This document shows positions 1 through 4,637 of a DNA stretch of 7,100 nt, in pieces. Each line of letters begins with the position of its first letter. Within the stretch, counting starts at the first letter, position 1. The notes beneath the pieces are model-generated. The model saw only the letters and a program-made list of their open reading frames with translations, was not told the DNA's origin and did no database searches. The DNA lies in contig JAITTM010000051.1 in the NCBI GenBank assembly GCA_031286975.1, positions 1 to 7,100 on the forward strand, read 5' to 3'. Origin of the DNA: Coriobacteriales bacterium. GTDB lineage: Bacteria > Actinomycetota > Coriobacteriia > Coriobacteriales > UBA8131. A program made the position numbers and the translations under genes.

Positions 1-612
1 CGCCTGTGTCTCCAATTCGAGTGTGCGCGCTTCGACACCGCGAGCGATGCTGCTCCTGACATAAGTTCCGATAAAGAACTCGACCACGGTAGCAACAAAG
101 GTGAGTGCGATATTGAAATAAGAGAAAGCCAGGTGGTGCTCACCAAGCGGGTAGGGCTCGACATAGTCTGGCTCGAACACCACCTGCAAGAACAGCAGCA
201 CAACCATGAGCACGACGATCCCTATCCTGAGCCACGGGCTGCCGTAGGGAATGATGAGTTGCAAGATCAACACGAGGAAGTAGAAGAAGATAAGGTAGGA
301 ATAGAAGCCTATGAGCAGCTGAGAAAGCACTGCGAAGCAGACGATCTCAAGCGAGACCATAAGCCCTGCGGCGGTGTAATGACGCCTGAAGGTGAAAAAG
401 AGGGCAAGCAGATAGATCGTGACGCTAACGGCGTTGACCCCCACCATGGGGAGAATATCTATGGCGATGAAGGAGAAGAAAAGCACAGCATGCACGACAC
501 CCGCAAAGCCAACAGCCACGATCAGGACCAAGAAGAGGTAGACCTCGTCATTGTCCTTGAAGGACCTGCCGTGCATACGCTTCTCGATGAAGGCGGTTAA
601 CTTCTCCTGCAC
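1..612 (-). CDS. N-terminal part of a six-helix membrane protein, probably a signalling protein; runs off the left edge
   Basis: The reading frame is open from the GTG at 612 to base 1, giving 204 residues with no stop. I chose this GTG because an AGAAGG ribosome-binding site lies 8 bases upstream; an in-frame ATG (residue 13) lacks one. A charged head of about 22 residues is followed by six hydrophobic segments at roughly 24-50, 54-75, 82-102, 104-121, 127-146 and 163-185. The sequence then turns polar and glutamate-rich (ARTLELETQA), as at the start of a coiled-coil linker. Six helices followed by such a linker is the usual input module of membrane-bound GGDEF, class III cyclase, SpoIIE-type phosphatase or histidine kinase proteins, and the overall flavour recalls GGDEF proteins of gut Clostridia and Coriobacteriia. 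The output domain lies outside the window, so the enzymatic activity is not known. It is transcribed in the same direction as the propeller gene but has its own likely promoter. Confidence 0.75.
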   Translation of the reverse strand, partial: MQEKLTAFIEKRMHGRSFKDNDEVYLFLVLIVAVGFAGVVHAVLFFSFIAIDILPMVGVNAVSVTIYLLALFFTFRRHYTAAGLMVSLEIVCFAVLSQLLIGFYSYLIFFYFLVLILQLIIPYGSPWLRIGIVVLMVVLLFLQVVFEPDYVEPYPLGEHHLAFSYFNIALTFVATVVEFFIGTYVRSSIARGVEARTLELETQA

Positions 613-665
613 TTGCGCTACCTTCTTCTCTCTTCTCCCCAATCTATTGTTAACGCGCAAGCTCT

Positions 666-671
666 ATTATA
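666..671 (-). promoter_or_regulatory. Probable -10 element of the promoter for the edge membrane-protein gene
   Basis: Read on the minus strand, these bases are a perfect TATAAT. Transcription would start near 658-660, giving a leader of about 47 bases before the GTG at 612. No good -35 hexamer is present 16-18 bases upstream; that position is occupied by one arm of the inverted repeat at 680-694. The promoter may therefore depend on an activator, or the repeat may be an operator. The element makes the downstream gene a separate transcription unit from the sigma/propeller operon. Confidence 0.5.
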
Positions 672-679
672 AGGCACTG

Positions 680-694
680 AGGGCAGCTTGCCCT
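680..694. repeat. Inverted repeat AGGGCA-3-TGCCCT in the gap between two co-directional genes
   Basis: Six-base arms separated by three bases form a perfect inverted repeat 22 bases past the stop codon of the propeller gene. It could form a short hairpin in the transcript ending the sigma/propeller operon, but no T-run follows it on either strand, so it does not qualify as a standard intrinsic terminator. It covers the place where a -35 box and the start of the spacer would be for the TATAAT at 666-671, so a repressor or activator site is the other reading. Confidence 0.4.
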
Positions 695-715
695 GTGTAA
701 GATTGATGTGGTTTG

Positions 716-3166
716 CTAGTCGATGATGTAGGGTGCGCCTTCCGCATCGCTGACCTGCAGCGATGCCAGCCTCTCGTAGCCATCAAGCGCAAAGACATCG
801 AGGTAGCGACCCGAGTAGACGTAGAGGTAATCGTCGACGTAGAGCCCGCGGATGTCACCCGCGTACCAAGCATCAGGGCCGTCACCCAAGGCCAGACTGG
901 CGAGCGGCAAGAAGCCCTCTTGATCGTCATAGCCAAACAGCAGATACTCAATTTGATAACTGGATGTCCGGTAGGAATCCTTGCCAAAGCCGATGAGGCT
1001 CTTTGAAGGTTCAACCAGGATGGCCTTATGGTTATAAAGCGCTCCGACGTAGCCTTCGCCAAGCGCAAGGGTATGAAGCTCGGTGACATCGGTGGGGTTG
1101 TTGATGTCGAACATACTGAGCTTGTTGCCATTATTGGTGGATCCATCGGCGTCCACACCCAGACCCAGGAGCCTGCCCTCGCCGTAGGGATGCAGATAGG
1201 TTGAGAAGCCCGGTATCTTGAGCTCGCTCAAAACGCTGGGGTTGTACGGGTCGGCGAGGTCGATGGCGAAGAGCGGATCGATCTGCTCATAGGTCACCAC
1301 GTAGCCGATGTCGCCCATGAAGCGCACACTTTGGATGGTCTCGCCCTCCGCCAAGCCCGTCAGGCTGCCCGCCAGCTCCAGGTTGGGGTCGAATATGAGC
1401 ACGCCGTTGGTCTGCGCCTCAGACGAATGGTCCTGCCAGTTCTCAATGCCGTACTCTGCGTCGCGCAATATGCGATAGGAGCGACCGTCTTTCGTGAACG
1501 CCAGGCGCAGATAGCCGTTGCTCTCATCCAAAGCGAACTGATTGAGCAGCCTGCCATCAACCCGGGTCTGCGCAGCGGGAGCCAAGGTGCCCGCGTCAAT
1601 GCCGATGCGTATGAGGTGCGTCACGCTCTTCTCCGTATAATCTATTACGGTATAGACGCTTTCTTGGTAGGGCTCGCTCTCGTCTGTCTGCCATTCGGTG
1701 CTGGCGATATAGAGGTTCCCGTAGCTCATGTAGACGGTGTCGCCGCCGCCCAAGACGGTTTGTTGGTCGATGCGCTCCCTGGCAGCGAGGTCAATCGAGC
1801 TTACCACGACATAGCGGGTGAAATCGTAGTTGGGCATGATGCAGATATCCTCCACTGGCATGATCTTTGACTGCCCGCCTTGTGACAGCAGCGGAACATA
1901 GGTGCCCGGCCGCTCCTCATCGACCTCGTTGCCGTACACATAGTGGTTGGAGATAAGATAGAGCACGCCGTTATAGAGACGGGATGATTGGTAATAGCCG
2001 CTCTGGCCAAAACTATCAAGGTAACGGGGGTTGCTGGGATCTGAGACATCATAGAGCAGAACCTCGGTGTTCTGCACCCAGAAATCATATGGCCAGGAGG
2101 AGGTAGAGCTGCCTGAGCTGTCGTCCTTGTAGAGGGCAACATTGGTGGAGCTGTTATAGAGCACCGCAAGCGTCGTCTCGTTAAGATACAGCTCGACAGA
2201 ATTGCCAGGGGAGACCTGCTCCGCTGTTTTGTCCAGGGCGATGCGGGCAATCTCGGCGGTATCCGCACCCGCCGCCGCGAAGATCACCAGGTCGTTGCCA
2301 AAGAGCGCATAGAGGTGGTTGCCGTCGGTCTTGATGATGTCCGCTTCATCAATGTTGGCAACCTGTACATTTGTCTGGGAGAAGTTCCCGCCGCTGGCTG
2401 CATCAGCGGTTGCGGTTGCGGTTGCAGCTGAACTGTCCTCGGTTGTAGCGGCCGACAGTGGGGGTATCGAATCTGGGGTCGCGCCGAGTGCCTCTCCCTG
2501 GGCTCCACTACCTGCGTCGGAGCTGGACATCCCGGTGTTGTCCGGAGCAGACAAGGGAGCGGATATGTCCTCAGTGGGTGCCTCGCTTGCGCTGCCGGGG
2601 ACGATCTCGGCAAGGGCTTGAAGCTGCTGTTTGTATTGCAGCTCTGGACTGTGGGCGAGTATCGACTGGTAGAGCTCTTGGTAGCTTGCGGGCACCTCGA
2701 TGCCGCTGGCCATGACAAGCTGCTGGTTTGCTGCGGAGTCGTTGGTGGGTGTTGTGACGGTGGGTGCAGGAGTGAGCCCGGGCTTGTCTGCGAGATTGCC
2801 TAGGCCGTCACTCAGTGCAAAGGCGGTTACGCCAACCGCCACAACAAGCATCACGGCGGCGGCAGGGATGTAGCGCGCAAAGCGTGAGCCCCGCTTCCTG
2901 GTGGCAGGGGCGGGTGCGACGGCAGGGACGGGGGCCGAGGCGGATGCGACGGCAGGGACGGGGGTCGAGGCGGGTGCGACGGTCGGGGCAGCCGGAGCAT
3001 CGACACCCGCGTCAGCGGCGGGTTGCTTGGGCTGATCAAGTCGCTCAAGCTGCTCAAGCTGCTCAAGCTGCTCGGGTTCAGCCTCGATCCTGCGCCAAAG
3101 CTCATCGACCGTGCTTGTGCCGGGAGTCATCTGCTCCCGCATATCCTTGAAGATGTTGTCAGTCAT
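716..3166 (-). CDS. Single-pass membrane protein with C-terminal extracytoplasmic beta-propeller; putative anti-sigma/sensor partner of the upstream sigma factor
   Basis: 816 residues. Order of parts: a cytoplasmic head (1-30) containing MREQMTPG and DELWRRIEAE; a QLE-repeat and Ala/Pro-rich stretch (31-88); a basic patch TRKRGSRFAR (89-98); one hydrophobic helix (about 99-118); a Ser/Thr/Ala-rich external linker (about 120-260); then the propeller. The segment at 263-282, with TNVQVANIDEADIIKTDG, matches the hallmark start of the Beta_propel family (COG4880, secreted proteins distantly related to WD40). Blade-like motifs recur near residues 372 (DVSDPSNP), 636 (DLADPYNP) and 687 (DINNPTDV). 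ATG is preceded by AAAGGA 9 bases upstream and overlaps the end of the sigma gene by 8 bases (ATGACTGA), which predicts translational coupling. Cytoplasmic head, single helix and external domain, directly behind an ECF sigma gene, is the standard anti-sigma arrangement. The anti-sigma role is inference; the head shows no zinc-binding HxxxCxxC motif. The ligand of the propeller is unknown. Confidence 0.88.
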   Translation of the reverse strand: MTDNIFKDMREQMTPGTSTVDELWRRIEAEPEQLEQLEQLERLDQPKQPAADAGVDAPAAPTVAPASTPVPAVASASAPVPAVAPAPATRKRGSRFARYIPAAAVMLVVAVGVTAFALSDGLGNLADKPGLTPAPTVTTPTNDSAANQQLVMASGIEVPASYQELYQSILAHSPELQYKQQLQALAEIVPGSASEAPTEDISAPLSAPDNTGMSSSDAGSGAQGEALGATPDSIPPLSAATTEDSSAATATATADAASGGNFSQTNVQVANIDEADIIKTDGNHLYALFGNDLVIFAAAGADTAEIARIALDKTAEQVSPGNSVELYLNETTLAVLYNSSTNVALYKDDSSGSSTSSWPYDFWVQNTEVLLYDVSDPSNPRYLDSFGQSGYYQSSRLYNGVLYLISNHYVYGNEVDEERPGTYVPLLSQGGQSKIMPVEDICIMPNYDFTRYVVVSSIDLAARERIDQQTVLGGGDTVYMSYGNLYIASTEWQTDESEPYQESVYTVIDYTEKSVTHLIRIGIDAGTLAPAAQTRVDGRLLNQFALDESNGYLRLAFTKDGRSYRILRDAEYGIENWQDHSSEAQTNGVLIFDPNLELAGSLTGLAEGETIQSVRFMGDIGYVVTYEQIDPLFAIDLADPYNPSVLSELKIPGFSTYLHPYGEGRLLGLGVDADGSTNNGNKLSMFDINNPTDVTELHTLALGEGYVGALYNHKAILVEPSKSLIGFGKDSYRTSSYQIEYLLFGYDDQEGFLPLASLALGDGPDAWYAGDIRGLYVDDYLYVYSGRYLDVFALDGYERLASLQVSDAEGAPYIID
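2406..2423 (-). repeat. Three tandem copies of a 6-base unit (GCGGTT on the plus strand)
   Basis: Three perfect hexamer copies encode the alternating Ala/Thr run around residues 248-254 of the propeller protein, inside the flexible linker just before the propeller. Gain or loss of units would keep the reading frame and change only the linker length. Confidence 0.75.
2911..2986 (-). repeat. 30-base tandem repeat, two full copies (2911-2940, 2941-2970) plus a partial third
   Basis: The two full copies differ at only two of 30 positions, and the third copy starts identically before diverging. They encode a ten-residue Ala/Val/Pro unit (core PVPAVA) at about residues 61-86 of the propeller protein, on the cytoplasmic side just before the membrane helix. 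The unit length is a multiple of three, so copy-number changes would alter the tether length without breaking the gene. Confidence 0.8.
3044..3070 (-). repeat. Three perfect tandem copies of a 9-base unit (CTCAAGCTG on the plus strand)
   Basis: The copies encode a repeated Glu-Gln-Leu tripeptide (about residues 32-41) in the cytoplasmic head of the propeller protein. A degenerate related unit lies just before it at 3035-3043 and a partial one after it. The repeat is in frame and slippage-prone; the product is probably a short charged helix linking the head to the proline-rich tether. Confidence 0.8.
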
Positions 3167-3689
3167 CGAAGGGTATCCTTTCTGCCTGTGTGCCGAGTTG
3201 CTCGCGGAGCAAGGCTCTGCCGCGCGAGAGCTGGACTTTTACCGTGCCCGCCTCGATCTGAAGCGTGGCGGCTATCTGCGCCACGGGCATGTCCTCGAAA
3301 TAAAACAGGTGCAGCACCGTCCGGTATTTTGCGGGGAGCCCACTCAGGGCATCAAAGAGCGCCTGTTCCTCGTCCGTCCTGAAGTGAAAGCTGCACTCCT
3401 GCTGAGCCGGGTGCTGTGCATCGAGCAGGGGGACGACCTTTCGGCTCCAACTGCTGGAGGTCACCTTGAGCGAGCAGTTGAGGGCTGTGGTGATAAGCCA
3501 GGCCTTGCGATGCTCCTCGCTGTTTATGGCGGGCTGCCTGCGCCAGTAGGTCAAAAACACCTCCTGAAATACATCGTTGGCATCCTCGACGTTGTGCGTA
3601 TGCGTCAAAGCAATGCTGAATCCCATGTTCTTGTAGCTCTCGACCACGGTTTGCATGCTCTTCTCCGCAACAGATGCTGCTACGTTCAT
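3159..3689 (-). CDS. ECF-type (sigma-70 family) RNA polymerase sigma factor
   Basis: 176 residues, the usual ECF size, directing RNA polymerase to a specific promoter set. Region 2 is visible at about 36-74: DANDVFQEVFLTYWRR is the classic region 2.2 helix and RKAWLITTALNCSL the region 2.4 promoter -10 recognition segment. A variable linker (75-117) leads into region 4 (118-162), with LPAKYRTVLHLFYFEDM and the helix-turn-helix VAQIAATLQIEAGTVKVQLSRGR. There are no regions 1 or 3. I place the start at the ATG at 3689 because AAAGGGGAG lies 6 bases upstream; a GTG further out at 3743 has no ribosome-binding site and would overlap the likely promoter. The last codons overlap the start of the propeller gene by 8 bases, so the two are made together. 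The propeller protein is the natural candidate for its anti-sigma. The regulon is unknown. Confidence 0.92.
   Translation of the reverse strand: MNVAASVAEKSMQTVVESYKNMGFSIALTHTHNVEDANDVFQEVFLTYWRRQPAINSEEHRKAWLITTALNCSLKVTSSSWSRKVVPLLDAQHPAQQECSFHFRTDEEQALFDALSGLPAKYRTVLHLFYFEDMPVAQIAATLQIEAGTVKVQLSRGRALLREQLGTQAERIPFDD
3176..3181 (-). promoter_or_regulatory. Ribosome-binding site of the propeller gene, inside the sigma gene
   Basis: AAAGGA on the minus strand lies 9 bases before the propeller ATG and within the last codons of the sigma gene. With the 8-base stop/start overlap it supports coupled translation and near-equal production of the two proteins. Confidence 0.65.
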
Positions 3690-3695
3690 GGGCGA

Positions 3696-3704
3696 CTCCC
3701 CTTT
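3696..3704 (-). promoter_or_regulatory. Strong ribosome-binding site that decides the sigma factor start
   Basis: AAAGGGGAG on the minus strand sits 6 bases before the ATG at 3689. The alternative upstream GTG (3743) has nothing comparable, so the 176-residue form is preferred over a 194-residue form. Confidence 0.8.
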
Positions 3705-3730
3705 ATCCACACGATGGACTCCCTTATTGA

Positions 3731-3760
3731 TAACTCCCTGCACAGACCCAAAAGGTTACA
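3731..3760 (-). promoter_or_regulatory. Candidate ECF-type (autoregulated) promoter of the sigma/propeller operon
   Basis: Read on the minus strand, TGTAACC (3760-3754) followed by TTTT resembles the AAC-containing -35 element used by many ECF sigma factors. About 17 bases later comes GAGTTA (3736-3731), a poor match to a housekeeping -10 box. A run of seven A residues (3777-3771) lies just upstream, as an UP-like element would. Transcription would start around 3720-3725, about 30 bases before the sigma ATG. ECF operons are commonly autoregulated, which fits, but the -10 part is weak and the assignment is inference. Confidence 0.4.
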
Positions 3761-3841
3761 GGAAAACGGATTTTTTTAAACATTCCATCAAAATCTGTTG
3801 TTTCCAGCGGGCAATTTTGCCATTCAGCTTATCGGGCTGAC

Positions 3842-3855
3842 AGTATCATGATACT
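3842..3855. promoter_or_regulatory. Perfect 14-base palindrome, candidate operator between the divergent operons
   Basis: AGTATCATGATACT equals its own reverse complement. Allowing one mismatched pair, the symmetry extends to 20 bases (3839-3858). Such a site is typical of a dimeric helix-turn-helix regulator (for example TetR-like). Its centre lies about 65 bases upstream of the expected transcription start of the ABC operon and about 125 bases upstream of the sigma operon start. No regulator gene is in the window. Confidence 0.5.
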
Positions 3856-3897
3856 ATCTTTTTGTCGCATTCTTATCCGATGCGCGCAAAGATGATC

Positions 3898-3906
3898 TGC
3901 TATAAC
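3898..3906 (+). promoter_or_regulatory. Extended -10 promoter for the ABC transporter operon
   Basis: TGCTATAAC fits the extended -10 pattern TGnTATAAT with one mismatch in the hexamer. There is no clear -35 box at the expected distance, which extended -10 promoters tolerate. Transcription would start near 3912-3914, leaving a leader of only about 18-20 bases before the TTG start at 3932. Confidence 0.5.
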
Positions 3907-3910
3907 CTCA

Positions 3911-3924
3911 AACCTCGAAAGGTT
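3911..3924 (+). promoter_or_regulatory. Ribosome-binding site of the ABC ATPase gene within a small inverted repeat
   Basis: GAAAGG (3917-3922) is the ribosome-binding site and lies 9 bases before the TTG at 3932; it abuts an alternative TTG at 3923 with no spacing, which decides the start. The same bases form part of the inverted repeat AACCT-CGAA-AGGTT, a 5-pair stem with a four-base loop that could partly hide the site at the very start of the message. The stem is short, so any effect may be slight. Confidence 0.5.
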
Positions 3925-3931
3925 GCCTGGT

Positions 3932-4633
3932 TTGACGTACATAACACTTAAGGACGTCGTTAAGGAATATCACACCGGAGAAGTGCTGGTCAGGGCTGCT
4001 GACGGCATCTCGTTCTCTATTGAGAAGGGCGAGCTTGCCATCGTCGTGGGGCCCAGCGGTGCCGGCAAATCCACCGTGCTCAACATCCTGGGCGGCATGG
4101 ACACCTGCGACAGCGGGGAGGTACTGGTCGATGACGTTGACGTCGCTGGCTTCAATAAGCGGCAACTCACCGCATATCGCCGCAACGACATCGGTTTCGT
4201 GTTCCAGTTCTACAATCTTATCCCCAATCTGACCTCACGTGAGAATGTCGAACTTGCCGCACAGATATGCAGCGATCCGCTCGATGCCACGGAGGTCTTG
4301 GAGGGCGTGGGGCTCGCGCAACGTTTGGACAACTTCCCAGCGCAGCTCAGTGGTGGCGAGCAGCAGCGCGTTGCCATTGCGCGCGCCCTGGCCAAGAATC
4401 CCAAGCTCCTGCTCTGTGACGAGCCCACAGGCGCGCTTGACTACGCAACGGGCAAGGTCATCCTCTCGCTTCTGCAAGATGCCAGCCGCAGACTGGGCAT
4501 GACGGTGGTCATCATCACACACAATCAGGCCCTGACACCCATGGCCGACCGCGTGATCCATGTGCGCAACGGCAAGGCGGAGTCAATCGAGTGTAACGCA
4601 AACCCTGTTTCTATAGACGTCATCGAGTGGTGA
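3932..4633 (+). CDS. ABC transporter ATP-binding protein, MacB/LolD/FtsE-like family
   Basis: 233 residues, a normal length for a stand-alone ATPase subunit of this family. It hydrolyses ATP on the inner face of the membrane to drive the FtsX-type permease encoded directly downstream. All nucleotide-binding motifs are intact: Walker [10 protein letters not shown] (40-48), Q-loop Gln92 in FQFYNLIPN, signature LSGGEQQR (139-146), Walker B LLLCDE (159-164) with catalytic Glu164, D-loop GALD (167-170) and switch His197 in ITHN. The TTG at 3932 is chosen over the TTG at 3923 because only it has properly spaced GAAAGG, and the protein then begins [13 protein letters not shown] as in relatives. The gene ends 4 bases before the permease ATG, so the two form an operon. 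The short tail after residue 213 is not conserved in type. Substrate is unknown; relatives export peptides, lipoproteins or antibiotics, or act mechanically on envelope enzymes. Confidence 0.95.
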   Translation: MTYITLKDVVKEYHTGEVLVRAADGISFSIEKGELAIVVGPSGAGKSTVLNILGGMDTCDSGEVLVDDVDVAGFNKRQLTAYRRNDIGFVFQFYNLIPNLTSRENVELAAQICSDPLDATEVLEGVGLAQRLDNFPAQLSGGEQQRVAIARALAKNPKLLLCDEPTGALDYATGKVILSLLQDASRRLGMTVVIITHNQALTPMADRVIHVRNGKAESIECNANPVSIDVIEW

Positions 4634-4637
4634 TGCC

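Noticed and set aside
133..600. Plus-strand open frame of 155 codons
   Set aside because: It lies antisense to the six-helix membrane protein; its His/Glu/Asp-rich product is what the reverse of hydrophobic codons gives, and it has no ribosome-binding site or recognisable domain.
680..694. Intrinsic terminator of the sigma/propeller operon
   Set aside because: The stem is only six pairs and is not followed by a T-run on either strand, so I list it only as an inverted repeat.
1331..1870. Plus-strand open frame of 179 codons inside the propeller gene
   Set aside because: Antisense to a region with clear propeller motifs; no family resemblance and no initiation signals.
2911..2986. 30-base direct repeats as a CRISPR-like array
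   Set aside because: The copies are directly adjacent with no spacers, and they encode a regular Ala/Pro/Val linker in frame.
3690..3743. Longer sigma factor starting at GTG 3743
   Set aside because: No ribosome-binding site before the GTG, it would overlap the candidate promoter, and the ATG at 3689 has AAAGGGGAG at good spacing.
3111..3779. Plus-strand open frame of 222 codons across the sigma gene
   Set aside because: The opposite strand carries unmistakable sigma region 2 and region 4 motifs, a strong ribosome-binding site and operon overlap.
3901..3930. TATAACC as a second ECF -35 box in front of the ABC operon
   Set aside because: It resembles the TGTAACC box before the sigma gene, but the start of transcription would then fall inside the ATPase coding region; the same bases read better as an extended -10 box.
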